Assembly: GCA_045617525.1 (NCBI GenBank)
Contig: JAZLIT010000260.1
Coordinates: forward strand, 1-45,726
From: JAZLIT01 sp045617525
GTDB lineage: Bacteria; Bacillota; Bacilli; Bacillales_A; Planococcaceae
DNA: 45,726 nt
Direction: 5' to 3'
Of the stretch, positions 16,276 through 25,000 are shown one piece after another. The position numbers and the translations under genes are program-made. The notes beneath the pieces are model-generated. The model made no database searches. It worked only from the letters and a program-made list of their open reading frames with translations, and was not told the origin of the DNA. Every line of letters starts with the position of its first letter. Position 1 is the first letter of the stretch.

Positions 16276-16975
16276 CTAAGTTCACCCCATTTAATAAGGA
16301 TTGCTTTGATTTAAAATAAATTTGACGGAATTCAGTTGTAATTAATAGCCCTGTGCCATCGTGCTCTAAGTAAATCCTAGGTGTATAGCCACTTCCCCAT
16401 TTTGCAGGCGTATTCGCTATTAGGTATGGAAAGCGTTCTTTCCGTGGTTCATTGTTTAATTCATAGGTTTCCCTATACCATGCATCACTGTAAAAATCAT
16501 GCTCTTCAAAATCAGCCAGTAATTCTAACGCATCCTTGCTAAACGCGGCATCCTTCGTGGCAGAAGGATGAATGGCTATAATTTTCGCATCTGAAAGATC
16601 TTGTATATAAGTGTAGATCTCCTCCTCGGGATAGAATAACCCGTGCACTAAGATTCCTAAAATAGTAGAAGCTAAAAATAAATAATTGGCAGAAAACCCG
16701 AGCCAGGCAAATTTGCGGTACTTTTTCCAACTATTTCTGCGCTTTAGTATCCAGAATAAAATCAATAAACCTAATGGTATAACAGCAATTTGTATCGGTC
16801 GTTCAAAGAATGTAAGCGTAATTGAAACAGAGAAAAAGCCGACTAAAATTGCTACGACTACTTTCCAAACAACCGGTTTTTCATCTTGCTTATTGTAAAT
16901 CTTGTAACTCACAGCGCCGATTATGGGCCAACCCACAGCAGTCAAAATTAACGATATAATATTACCTTGCCACAT
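16268..16975 (-). CDS. Hypothetical membrane protein, operon partner
   Basis: A 235-residue protein with about four membrane spans in the first 120 residues (ISLILTAVGWPIIGAVSY, VVVAILVGFFSVSITLTFF, IAVIPLGLLILFWIL, FLASTILGILVHGLF), then a soluble domain of about 115 residues (SDAKIIAIHPSATKDAAFSK, SGYTPRIYLEHDGTGLLITTEFRQIYF). The start has GGAGG six bases upstream. It is the first gene of a two-gene operon with the anchored protein at 15562. The function is unknown; no catalytic motif is visible. Confidence 0.72.
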   Translation of the reverse strand: MWQGNIISLILTAVGWPIIGAVSYKIYNKQDEKPVVWKVVVAILVGFFSVSITLTFFERPIQIAVIPLGLLILFWILKRRNSWKKYRKFAWLGFSANYLFLASTILGILVHGLFYPEEEIYTYIQDLSDAKIIAIHPSATKDAAFSKDALELLADFEEHDFYSDAWYRETYELNNEPRKERFPYLIANTPAKWGSGYTPRIYLEHDGTGLLITTEFRQIYFKSKQSLLNGVNLDE

Positions 16976-17047
16976 AAAAAACCTCCAGTCTTATACTTCA
17001 TATTCGACTTAGCAGTTTGATTTCCTTTAAATGTAAATAAACAAAAA

Positions 17048-17093
17048 TACCCCATAGAATAGACACTTTGAAAAAGGTCTATTCTATGGGGTA
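17048..17093 (-). terminator. Terminator of the P450 gene
   Basis: A 17-bp perfect stem starting TACCCCATAGAATAGAC with a 12-base loop; on the minus strand it runs into GTATTTTTGTTTATTTAC. It lies 22 bases past the P450 stop codon. Confidence 0.88.
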
Positions 17094-17114
17094 CTTTATT
17101 ATTAGCAAATAAAA

Positions 17115-18374
17115 TTATGTCTTTAGCTTTACATTTTTAATTACAATTTTACTGCGAGGGATACTTGGGATATTCACCATATTGTAACTATGGTCTTGGT
17201 CAGGGAATTCATAAGTAATTTCATTCACAAGGAAATTTAGGCTCACTTTCATAATTTCAATCGTTACCCATTCACCTGCACAGCGGTGTCCCCCCAAATA
17301 ATCCCCTCCACCTTGGGGTATAAATTCAAACGGGCTTTCTTGCCAATTGGAAAAGCGGGCAGGGTTGAACACATCAGGATTATCCCAAATTTTAGGGTCA
17401 TGATTTGTGCCATAAAGGTCTAAAAGAGTTAAGGTACCTTTTTCAAATTGATAGCCATTCCAAATAAAATCTTTCTTCACCAAAGCTTGCAAAAATGGGA
17501 AAAATGGATAAAAACGACGAACCTCCTGAATAAACATTTCTGCATATTTTTCATCGCCAATTTGAAGCTTCTCCCTTTCTTTCGGATAATGATGCACTGC
17601 TAAAGCAATGAAATTGATAAAAATAGCAATTGCCACAATCGGTCGTAAAATATTGATTACTTCAACAGTAGCAATTTCTATATCAAGTAAGTTGCCATCT
17701 AGTTCACGATGCCAGGCGAATCTATATAAGGCTGTATTTTCAGGGGGAGTGACTGTTCCTTGACGAACCTTTTCAATGAGTTCTTTCATCCATTTTTCAG
17801 CATTATTCCGCGCATTTCTTCCCATCCAATGCTTTGGTCCAATAGCTCCTGCCGACTCGAACATTGACGCAAAATAATTTGCTAAATTCTTTATTTCACT
17901 TTCTTGAACGGGTACTCCCGCCCACTCACAAGCTGTCCGGAATAAAATCTCCTTAGTTTCCTCATAAAGAATTACTTTATCGGCCGCTTCCCATTTTGAT
18001 GCTGCTGACGTCCACTGCTTTTTGGTGATGTCAGTTAGCCTACTAAGTTCAGCAGGAGACATGATGGACATAAACATTTCTTTGCGATGCTTATGAGCTT
18101 GTCCATCTAATGCTTGAACACCGTTCTTGCCTAATAATGTTTGTTGTACTCGGTTCGGTGCTGCATCTTTCCTTTTGAACTTTTCAGGATCATAAAAAAG
18201 TTCTGCCGCCTCTTTACCTCCCATGCAGATTGCTTTTTTCCCCAGTAATCGGGTTTCGAAAATGTCAGAATTAAAACTACGACGTTTATTCAAGATATAC
18301 ATATATCCTTCTCTAACAAGGCTTAAACTATGGTCTATTCCTTCTTCTCGAGGGATTTTTCTTGTATTTGACAT
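17115..18374 (-). CDS. cypC: Cytochrome P450 of the CYP152 family (fatty-acid hydroxylating peroxygenase)
   Basis: A 419-residue P450 that would hydroxylate long-chain fatty acids at the alpha or beta carbon using hydrogen peroxide, so it needs no reductase. The heme thiolate is C365 in GGHRCAGEW. The CYP152 hallmark is R244-P245 in NILRPIVAIA on the I helix, where ordinary P450s have the acid-threonine pair; the arginine binds the fatty-acid carboxylate. ALDGQAHKHRKEMFMSIMSP also matches B. subtilis CypC/YbdT. The start has GGAG at 8 bases. It is a single gene with its own terminator. Length and key residues are intact. Confidence 0.94.
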   Translation of the reverse strand: MSNTRKIPREEGIDHSLSLVREGYMYILNKRRSFNSDIFETRLLGKKAICMGGKEAAELFYDPEKFKRKDAAPNRVQQTLLGKNGVQALDGQAHKHRKEMFMSIMSPAELSRLTDITKKQWTSAASKWEAADKVILYEETKEILFRTACEWAGVPVQESEIKNLANYFASMFESAGAIGPKHWMGRNARNNAEKWMKELIEKVRQGTVTPPENTALYRFAWHRELDGNLLDIEIATVEVINILRPIVAIAIFINFIALAVHHYPKEREKLQIGDEKYAEMFIQEVRRFYPFFPFLQALVKKDFIWNGYQFEKGTLTLLDLYGTNHDPKIWDNPDVFNPARFSNWQESPFEFIPQGGGDYLGGHRCAGEWVTIEIMKVSLNFLVNEITYEFPDQDHSYNMVNIPSIPRSKIVIKNVKLKT

Positions 18375-18603
18375 ATAATCAACTCCATTTCTAACGAGCT
18401 AGTCCTATTATTTCTCTTTCGTCGCTTATTTATTCTATAGATGTGTAGTGCTAAACAAATTAATCAAAGTAGTAAACTGTGGGCTGCCTAAGTTTGAACT
18501 TGCAAGAGCGATAAATTTAACTACCAAAAAAAGGGTTCTTATTCTATTATTTTAATAAGAGTTAAAATAGGAATGATAAAAAGATAGAGGGACGTGGAAA
18601 TAG

Positions 18604-19764
18604 TTGAATAATCAACGCTGGATGTCACAAAATTTCTTCACGTTCTTTTTAACGTGGGGAATTTTCTTACCGTATTGGACGGGATTCTTAATTGCAGTAA
18701 AAGGGATGGAAGTTGCCGAGGCCAGTTTAATAATGAGTCTAGGCTTACTGGCACGCGGCTGCTCAACGCTGTTTTTATTCCCCTATATTTCGAAAAAATG
18801 GAGCGGGAAAAATGTTTTAATGTTATTAGCGTTTTTATCTGTGGCTACAGGCGTTTTATACATACCTGCTGAATCCTACGCAGCTTTGCTCGTTGTAACG
18901 GTACTATTTAGCTTGTTCTATCCTGCACTTATGCCGGCACTTGATAGTATGGCAGGCGTTTTAGTGCAACGAGGCCAACTTGATTATGGCAAAAGCCGCT
19001 CATATGGCTCGTTTGGCTTCATCGTAATGGTGCTAGTGATAAGCATGGTGACGGGGAAATTTGGCGATGGTGCATTATTAACGTTCCTGTTAAGTGGGAT
19101 TTTAGCATTGGCTATTTTATCGACGTTAAAGGCGCCGGAAGCATTAATGGAAAAACCTGAGCCAGCAGCGGGCAAGGCATTCACGATGAGCAGTCTGTTT
19201 AGCATAAAACACTTCACAACGGTCATGATCATCGCAATTTTATTACAGGGTGCACACGCAGCTTATTATAACTACGGCTATATTTACTTGCAGCATTTAG
19301 GCGTTTCGAAATATTATATTGGCCTCATTATTAATATTGGCGTTGTTTTTGAAATACTCTTTTTCGCGAAGGCTGCTAGATTATTTAGAGGCTGGTCACC
19401 TGCAAAATTATTAGTGTTTGCTGCAGCGGGTTCAACGTTACGCTGGCTGCTTATTGCACTCGTGCCCTCGATTCCGGTATTCATTGCATCGCAAACATTG
19501 CATGCCTTTTCATTCGCAATGGCGCATTACGCGGTTATCCTCTTCCTAACGCAAAGCTTGCCGAAGGAGCAACTGCCAAATGCACAAGGCATGTACAATG
19601 CGTTCGCGCTTAGCTGGAGTACTGCAGTGCTAACATTTTTCGGCGGCTGGCTATATGAAATCGAACCACGCTACGCCTTTTTAGGAATGGTGGTTTGCAC
19701 CGTGCCAGCGATGTTGCTGGCGATGGGATTGCAGCGGAAGAGTTCGGCATTTAGAAATTCATAA
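18604..19764 (+). CDS. HcaT-like MFS transporter (MFS_1_like)
   Basis: A 386-residue, 12-span transporter of the major facilitator superfamily, phenylpropionate permease (HcaT)/nucleoside-symporter-like branch. Evidence is the N-terminus FFLTWGIFLPYWTGFLIAVKGMEVAEASLIMS, the middle loop with YYNYGYIYLQHLGVSKYYIGLI, and TLHAFSFAMAHYAVILFLTQ in the C-terminal half. The substrate is unknown. It starts at TTG 18604 with GAGGGACGTGGAA just upstream. It is a single gene followed by a strong terminator. Confidence 0.87.
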   Translation: MNNQRWMSQNFFTFFLTWGIFLPYWTGFLIAVKGMEVAEASLIMSLGLLARGCSTLFLFPYISKKWSGKNVLMLLAFLSVATGVLYIPAESYAALLVVTVLFSLFYPALMPALDSMAGVLVQRGQLDYGKSRSYGSFGFIVMVLVISMVTGKFGDGALLTFLLSGILALAILSTLKAPEALMEKPEPAAGKAFTMSSLFSIKHFTTVMIIAILLQGAHAAYYNYGYIYLQHLGVSKYYIGLIINIGVVFEILFFAKAARLFRGWSPAKLLVFAAAGSTLRWLLIALVPSIPVFIASQTLHAFSFAMAHYAVILFLTQSLPKEQLPNAQGMYNAFALSWSTAVLTFFGGWLYEIEPRYAFLGMVVCTVPAMLLAMGLQRKSSAFRNS

Positions 19765-19781
19765 AAATAATTCAGCACACC

Positions 19782-19830
19782 AAACCGCGCGCTTAAACCA
19801 GTGTAAATCCTGGCCAAGCGCGCGGTTTTC
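19782..19830 (+). terminator. Strong GC-rich terminator
   Basis: Stem AAACCGCGCGCTT / AAGCGCGCGGTTT, with an inner CCAG/CTGG pairing, followed by TTTTCTTATTT; it ends the HcaT-like gene at 18 bases past its stop. Confidence 0.9.
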
Positions 19831-19836
19831 TTATTT

Positions 19837-19998
19837 CTAAAGACCGCCTGTTAATAGAAGGTAGATGCCCCATAAGCAAAAGCCTAAAATAGTGATTAGG
19901 AGTATCTTTTCTGTAAGAGTAGAGAAGAAGTCGGATTTTTCTTTTTCAGGTATTTTCTTATCTCTATCATGCCACAGCTTGATTAGCGGACCAATCAT
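19837..19998 (-). CDS. Small single-span membrane protein
   Basis: A 53-residue protein with a charged N-terminal half (LWHDRDKKIPEKEKSD) and one C-terminal span (ILLITILGFCLWGIYLLLTGGL), a tail-anchored layout. The ATG at 19998 has no clear ribosome binding site; a TTG 14 codons upstream (20040) is the other option. The family is not recognised. It converges on the HcaT-like gene and shares its terminator region. Confidence 0.45.
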   Translation of the reverse strand: MIGPLIKLWHDRDKKIPEKEKSDFFSTLTEKILLITILGFCLWGIYLLLTGGL

Positions 19999-20062
19999 TT
20001 TAGAGGAATCCACGTAGATTATGTGTAAGGTAGTAGGCAATGAAATTTAAGGAGGAATTACG

Positions 20063-20494
20063 ATGGTTACACAAAGAATTAGCTTAATTACGCTAGGTGC
20101 ATTTAATCTGCCAAAGCTGCGCGCTTTTTATAAAAGTTTAGGCTGGAAGGAAGCAGAATTCAGCTCAGATACATATGCCTCCTTTAAAACGGCCGGCGTA
20201 ATGCTTACACTTTTTCCGATTGAGGAATTAGCAAAGGACGCGGGCGTAAAATTCACACAGAGCGTGGACACATTCCGCAATGTGACATTTGCCATCAATC
20301 TTGATCGCATCGAAGAAGTGGACACAACAATTGAAAAGATCCGAGCACTAGGCGGAAAAATTTTAAGGGAACCAAGCACAGCGGAATGGGGAGGCCGAAC
20401 ATCTTATTTTGCAGACCCTGAAAATAATTTGTGGGAAGTAGCATGGAATCCGGATTCGGTGTTTGACGAGCGCGGGGCGATGATTGGGTATTGA
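20063..20494 (+). CDS. VOC (glyoxalase/bleomycin-resistance fold) family protein
   Basis: A 143-residue single-chain VOC protein with the two beta-alpha-beta repeats: NLPKLRAFYKSLGWKEAEFSS at the start, and RTSYFADPENNLWEVAWNPD at the end, which has the typical D-P-(E/D)-x-N-x-x-E metal-site motif. The reaction is unknown; the family includes isomerases, dioxygenases and resistance proteins. AAGGAGG lies at 8 bases before the ATG. It is the last ordinary gene before the defence island. Confidence 0.88.
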   Translation: MVTQRISLITLGAFNLPKLRAFYKSLGWKEAEFSSDTYASFKTAGVMLTLFPIEELAKDAGVKFTQSVDTFRNVTFAINLDRIEEVDTTIEKIRALGGKILREPSTAEWGGRTSYFADPENNLWEVAWNPDSVFDERGAMIGY

Positions 20495-20573
20495 AGTGAA
20501 CTGTACATGAAAGTAAGAAACCACCTTTTACGGAAATCGTAAAAAAAAGTGAGTTCTTTTAATTGTCATAAAA

Positions 20574-20830
20574 CTAGAACAAAACAAGTTGTTGTTTATC
20601 GTCTGATTCACGTTCTATTAAAGCCTTTACAGTCCATTGTGCAATGGGTACTGCTAAAGCTTTTCCGAGTAAAACAGGAACGGAATTGCCAATCTCTTTG
20701 TATTGCTTATCAAGGCGATTATTTATTTACACATTTAAATCACCACCATAAGTAAAATCATGCAAATCTAGAAATGTTTGAATAAATACAATTTCCTTTA
20801 CAGAAAGGCGACGATGCTTGACATCCAGAA
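20574..20830 (-). pseudogene. Remnant of a C5-cytosine DNA methyltransferase (C-terminal end)
   Basis: Read on the minus strand, this gap encodes KHRRLSVKEIVFIQTFLDLH, then an in-frame TAA, then RLDKQYKEIGNSVPVLLGKA and a tail ending at a TAG at 20574. These match the C-terminal part of C5 methyltransferases, including motif X (Q.GNSVP....A.A). The catalytic motifs I-VIII are gone and the reading frame is broken by the stop, so this is a decayed fragment, not a gene. It differs in sequence from the two intact methyltransferases at 25.2-27.7 kb. It marks the left edge of the island. Confidence 0.82.
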
Positions 20831-20832
20831 GC

Positions 20833-20856
20833 TTGAATTGTAAAGCTACAATTCAA
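20833..20856. repeat. 10-bp perfect inverted repeat at the island edge
   Basis: TTGAATTGTA AAGC TACAATTCAA lies about 90 bases before the GHKL ATPase gene. No T run follows in either useful direction; it could be an operator or a short terminator of the lost methyltransferase region. A clear -10 TATAAT for the ATPase operon follows at 20913-20918, without a good -35. Confidence 0.55.
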
Positions 20857-20947
20857 CCGGAAAAGTTAAATAATCAAAAAAAGGAATTAACACAAACTTA
20901 TTTATTATGCGCTATAATTAGACAATATATATTAAAAGAGGTGGCGT

Positions 20948-22774
20948 ATGAAGTATATCGGATGGGAATTCCCCTTAAATAATTTTGGGCGAATAGATGG
21001 TTTAAATGATTCGGGAATCCATCATTTTATGTCGGACCCAATAATTTCAATGACAAGGGAGGTATTACAAGATTCACTAGACGCTGTTTTTGATAAGACA
21101 AAGCCGGTTATCGTTATATTTGAAAAATTCGATTTATTGGTGAGCGATTTACCAGAATTTGATCAATTAGAAAATATATTTATACAATGTTTGGCTACTT
21201 GGAAAGAAAATCAAGAAGCAGCTAATTTTTTTGATAATGCTCTTAAATTAATAAGAGAGTCGAAAAAAATACCGATTTTGGCTATTAGAGACTTTAATAC
21301 TACCGGGTTGGAAAATATTGGAGATCAAATTCGGGGTGGATTTAATAGCTTAGTAAAATCTGTAGGCGTGACGCATAAACCTTCAACTGCAAATGGATCT
21401 TTTGGAATTGGTAAACATGCACCATTTGCAACTTCATCATTGAGAACGATGATTTATGGTACATATAACCATCAAGAGGAAAAGGCCATTCAGGGGGTTG
21501 CTAAGTTAGCAAGTTATGATACAGGAACTGGAATATTTACTCAAGGAACTGGTTATTACGGAATAAAAAAAGATTTATCACCTTTACGGAAGATATCCAA
21601 AATACATTCTAAATTTCAAAGACAAGATTATGGTACGGATAAATTTGTAATAGGATTTAATGGTAAGGCACAATGGTATGTAGAAGTTGTAGAAGCAATA
21701 GTGAGCAGTTATTTGGTTGCTGTTATGGAGGAAATGTTAGAAGTAAGAATAGCTGGTTTAATTATTAATAAAGTAAATATGAAAGCTATTATAAAATTTG
21801 TAATGGATAAAAAACCAAAAAGTTTAGTTGGACAATTTTATGAGGCGTATATTTCTGAACATAGTAAAGTAATTGAAAAAATATTTTTAACACCAAAGGG
21901 TGAAGAAGAACTAATTAAACTATTTTTATTGACGAACGAAGGTTTTAAAAAGAAAATTGCAATGTATCGTGGTTCAGGAATGAAAATATTTGAAAAAGAC
22001 CGATTTCGAACACCAATTGAATTTTCTGGTGTAATAGTTGTTCAGGGGAAAAGGTTAAATGAGATCTTTAGAAAGATGGAACCGCCTACTCATGATAAAT
22101 GGGAGGCAAATTTATATTTGCCTGGATTAGGGGAGCCACAAGATTACGCTAAAAATTTAATGAAGGATTTAAATGAATGGTTAAGGGATGAAACAAAGAA
22201 ACTTATTTTAGAAAAAGAAGAAGATGTTATTGAATTAAAAGGGTTAGAAAATATATTACCTAATGTCACTGAACAGGAGGCACCTTTTAAAAAAATTAAT
22301 GAGCAATCGGCTATTAACGAAAAAGTTATAAAAATAAATTATAAAAAAGTAGCTGTAATTAGGAATTCCTATAGTAAACAAGAAAAAGGAAAAATTAAAC
22401 GTGGACGTAAAGAAAAAGAAGTGGAAAAAACACCACTAAAAGAAAATAGCATTAATAAAAGAAGTACTACTACTCAAAGAAGACCAAGAGCTGAAGTAGA
22501 GCGAATTCGATTATTTAGAAAAAACGATGAAGAAAATAGATATAGACTTATTGTAGTTCCATCTGAAATTGGTGATTTAACTTTAACTGTAAAAATTGCA
22601 GTTGAAGTAGGTAAGGCAAATGATGTTCAAATAAAAAATGTCTTTCATGAAGGAAAAGCTGTCACATTTGAGGGTAATAAAATAGGTCCAATAGAAGTTG
22701 TTGAAAAAAATAAATTAATTATTGATGTAGAGTTTGAAACAATGAGTCGCTATTCACTGGAGGTAACCGTATGA
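20948..22774 (+). CDS. GHKL (MORC/paraMORC-like) ATPase of a defence operon
   Basis: A 608-residue protein with the ATP-binding boxes of GHKL ATPases (gyrase B, Hsp90, histidine kinase, MutL). The N-box helix is TREVLQDSLDA (residues 36-46). The ATP-lid aspartate box is IRDFNTTGLENIGD (113-126, D115, G120), and the glycine box is NGSFGIGKHAPFA (149-161). A probable S5-like transducer domain follows, then a lysine/arginine-rich linker (about 450-520) and a beta-rich C-terminal domain. Prokaryotic MORC-like GHKL ATPases are described in restriction-modification operons with helicases and nucleases (Iyer, Abhiman and Aravind 2008). AGAGGTGG precedes the ATG. The gene is very AT-rich. Its stop overlaps the next start (ATGA). 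The exact function is unproved. Confidence 0.85.
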   Translation: MKYIGWEFPLNNFGRIDGLNDSGIHHFMSDPIISMTREVLQDSLDAVFDKTKPVIVIFEKFDLLVSDLPEFDQLENIFIQCLATWKENQEAANFFDNALKLIRESKKIPILAIRDFNTTGLENIGDQIRGGFNSLVKSVGVTHKPSTANGSFGIGKHAPFATSSLRTMIYGTYNHQEEKAIQGVAKLASYDTGTGIFTQGTGYYGIKKDLSPLRKISKIHSKFQRQDYGTDKFVIGFNGKAQWYVEVVEAIVSSYLVAVMEEMLEVRIAGLIINKVNMKAIIKFVMDKKPKSLVGQFYEAYISEHSKVIEKIFLTPKGEEELIKLFLLTNEGFKKKIAMYRGSGMKIFEKDRFRTPIEFSGVIVVQGKRLNEIFRKMEPPTHDKWEANLYLPGLGEPQDYAKNLMKDLNEWLRDETKKLILEKEEDVIELKGLENILPNVTEQEAPFKKINEQSAINEKVIKINYKKVAVIRNSYSKQEKGKIKRGRKEKEVEKTPLKENSINKRSTTTQRRPRAEVERIRLFRKNDEENRYRLIVVPSEIGDLTLTVKIAVEVGKANDVQIKNVFHEGKAVTFEGNKIGPIEVVEKNKLIIDVEFETMSRYSLEVTV

Positions 22775-23631
22775 GAGTCAAGGAGATATATTACCCCTAT
22801 CCCGTGTTGACACCATATTCGGATGATATTATAGGGGACAAATTTATTGGTGATGTTCGACTACATTTACTAGATAGTGAAATACAATTTGAAGTAAATA
22901 TGCAGTTAAATAATATAACCCTATTAAAGTTAATTGAAGAAGATAAAGTGCTATTTGCTATCCAATTAAGCTGTCAGTCAACTATGCAACGTTTTTTATT
23001 TACTACAAAAAACACGAAATATATATTTAGTATTAACAGTAAATTATTAAGTGGGACGGTATATGTTAACTTTTATGTTATAGCAAATAATTTAATTAAT
23101 AACTATTCTAATTTGAATTTTCATAAGGATTATGAAGGAGAAAAATTTAATATTCAAAAAGGAGAAAAATTGGCGATTGCTCAAACAATTCATTTAGAAA
23201 TTGAAAAGGAAGCAATTATAAATACAAGTTCTATTTTTCAACTTGTTCCAAATTATGAAGAAAATGGCCCGTTATTTTCGATAGATATTTTGGATAAAAT
23301 CATTATTCGTATTCCAATTGAAGTGCATCATAAAATCCAAACGCTTTATCAATATGGGTCTTCCGTGAACACTATGTTAATATCATTATATTATTTACCA
23401 GCTTTAGTTGAAGTACTCTATTATATAAAGGAATTAATAATCAATCAAAGTTTAGAAGAAGAGGAAAATAGAGAATGGTTTAAATCTTTAAATATTAGAC
23501 TTAATAATCTAGGTGTAAACATTAATGAGTTAGATTCAGAATATAATCTTACGAATTTGGCATTAAGGATTCTAGAAGACCCTAACTGTAAATCTTTAGA
23601 TGTTATAGAGAATCAATGGGAGGGCGATTGA
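22771..23631 (+). CDS. Unrecognised middle component of the GHKL-ATPase operon
   Basis: A 286-residue soluble protein translated by a 4-base ATGA overlap with the ATPase gene. It opens with EIYYPYPVLTPYSDDIIGDKF, followed by a mainly beta region (about 25-180) and then a helical C-terminal part (SVNTMLISLYYLPALVEVLYYIKELI) that could form a subunit interface. There are no nuclease, helicase or nucleotide-binding motifs. The tight coupling suggests a fixed-ratio partner of the ATPase. I cannot name the family. It is as AT-rich as its neighbours, which points to transfer of the operon as one unit. Confidence 0.75.
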   Translation: MRVKEIYYPYPVLTPYSDDIIGDKFIGDVRLHLLDSEIQFEVNMQLNNITLLKLIEEDKVLFAIQLSCQSTMQRFLFTTKNTKYIFSINSKLLSGTVYVNFYVIANNLINNYSNLNFHKDYEGEKFNIQKGEKLAIAQTIHLEIEKEAIINTSSIFQLVPNYEENGPLFSIDILDKIIIRIPIEVHHKIQTLYQYGSSVNTMLISLYYLPALVEVLYYIKELIINQSLEEEENREWFKSLNIRLNNLGVNINELDSEYNLTNLALRILEDPNCKSLDVIENQWEGD

Positions 23632-23632
23632 T

Positions 23633-24391
23633 ATGATTGTTTTACAAGATTCAATGTTACAGGTATTGAAGTCAAATATTAGAAGTGGTTTAGAGGGTTA
23701 TATGGAAAACTCTATTTGGTGTGCGGAATTTTTAGGGATAGAAGAATCCACTTTAGTGGTACCTATAAACTTAACCTTTGGAGAAGGTAAAAAAAGCGAC
23801 TATGATTTAGAGCATTCAATTAAGATACATCAAACGTTAGGACAAATCCCTATTTATTTAGCTAATAATGAAAAATATTGGACATTTCATACACATGTAA
23901 CTTTTTGGAATTATATGCGTGAAAGATGGCCAATAGAAGATGCTCAAAAAAATAAAGAAAACTTTATTTTAAATAGGTACTTTTTTGGGCCAGCAACGAT
24001 TTACCGTAATGGACTGGCAAGATTATGGTGGTATGCATATATAACATTTGACAGTGATTTAGAGGATCCTTATTTTTACACAAGGATTCTTTTAAGAACA
24101 CAAGATATTGCTGGTTATGTAGCACAAACAGGGAATATTGCGAGGAATAAGAAGGTCTTAAAGGCTTCATTAAATGTTATTAGCATATTACTAGATATGG
24201 AAGAACAAAATATTATTAAACTTAAAGATAGAGAGCAATTTATTAGAAATATTTTTAAACATGCCAATTCTTTATCTTCGGTTAGGGTTCTTGAATTTTT
24301 AGATTTAGTAGAATTACAAGAAGAATTATATAGCTATTGTGTGAATCAGATTAATAGTGAAGAATTTTGGTTAACAAAAATTAATGTCTAA
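23633..24391 (+). CDS. DUF6339-like third component of the GHKL-ATPase operon
   Basis: A 252-residue soluble protein; its ATG lies one base after the previous stop, with GGGAGGG upstream. The centre has a run of conserved-looking aromatic and charged residues: YWTFHTHVTFWNYMRERWP, then FILNRYFFGPATIYRNGLAR and LWWYAYITFD, followed by a helical C-terminus. As far as I recall this pattern is that of DUF6339 proteins found beside GHKL ATPases, cytosine methyltransferases and Z1 helicases, but I could not check it. The H-x-H and R-rich segment could be catalytic; this is unproved. The operon ends here, next to a transposase remnant. Confidence 0.72.
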   Translation: MIVLQDSMLQVLKSNIRSGLEGYMENSIWCAEFLGIEESTLVVPINLTFGEGKKSDYDLEHSIKIHQTLGQIPIYLANNEKYWTFHTHVTFWNYMRERWPIEDAQKNKENFILNRYFFGPATIYRNGLARLWWYAYITFDSDLEDPYFYTRILLRTQDIAGYVAQTGNIARNKKVLKASLNVISILLDMEEQNIIKLKDREQFIRNIFKHANSLSSVRVLEFLDLVELQEELYSYCVNQINSEEFWLTKINV

Positions 24392-24477
24392 TTGATTTGA
24401 GTAATTGGATCTACGTTAAGAATTTAGACACACTCTGCTTAACTTTTTTGATGCGCAACATCCATTTTTAGTGTTCC

Positions 24478-24534
24478 ACATTCCGAGTAGCCCGGTCAAG
24501 GTGAAAAGAGCCTTTGACCGCCTACTCGGAATGT
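24478..24534. repeat. Long interrupted hairpin in the IS remnant region
   Basis: ACATTCCGAGTAG (24478-24490) pairs perfectly with CTACTCGGAATGT (24522-24534), and an inner GGTCAAGG / CCTTTGACC continues the stem. It lies between the defence operon and the broken transposase, where an IS end with its terminator would be. Confidence 0.7.
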
Positions 24535-24627
24535 AGAGCTGAAATGATAGGAAGTTGCGCCCGAAAAATGTGGTGGGGAATGAAGTTATAACTCTGTGTT
24601 TACTACACAGCTGCTCGGTATAGTTTT

Positions 24628-24993
24628 TTATAGGCATCGGGTTAATCGTTTTTGAAAATTTCCACTTGTATATTGTAAGCCTAAATCTGTATGGAAAATG
24701 AGGCCAGAGGGTGGCTTTTGATCTGCTACTACGTTGTCGAGCGCATCTAAAACTAGATCAACGGTCATTCTACGGACAAATTTATAACCGACAATTATCT
24801 TCGTATGAAGCTCTAAAACTGACGCCAAATAACATCAACCATCGCCCAATGTGTGAATATACGTAATATCTACCACCCATCTTTGATTGATGGTTTCGGT
24901 TGTGAAATTCTGTTCCAGCAAGTTTTCACGCGCCTCCACGGGTGTTTTCGATGAAGCAGGTTTGTACTTTTTTGATGTGGATTTAATTTTGAA
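24628..24993 (-). mobile_element. Degraded IS3-family transposase (OrfB) fragment
   Basis: On the minus strand the frame reads FKIKSTSKKYKPASSKTPVE, then NQRWVVDITYIHTLGDG, a TGA stop, CYLASVLELHTKIIVGYKFV, and GLIFHTDLGLQYTSGNFQKR before a stop at 24628. These are the first two acidic segments (WV.DITYI; HTD.G.QYTS) of the DDE integrase core of IS3/IS150-type elements. The third acidic residue region and the whole N-terminus are missing, and the TGA replaces a TGG (GDGWCYLA in relatives). The element is dead. Its upstream edge abuts the HNH fragment at about 25,000. The interval 24392-24627 holds no gene that I can support. Confidence 0.85.
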
Positions 24994-25000
24994 ATGATTT

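Noticed and set aside
20521..20544. TTTTACG/CGTAAAA hairpin as terminator of the VOC gene
   Set aside because: The stem is followed by A rather than T on the plus strand, so termination is not supported.
20549..20755. 68-codon plus-strand frame at the left edge of the island
   Set aside because: It is the antisense of the methyltransferase remnant, which has recognisable motifs on the other strand.
24416..24637. 73-codon minus-strand frame left of the transposase fragment
   Set aside because: It translates the long hairpin of the IS remnant region and has no ribosome binding site; most likely non-coding.
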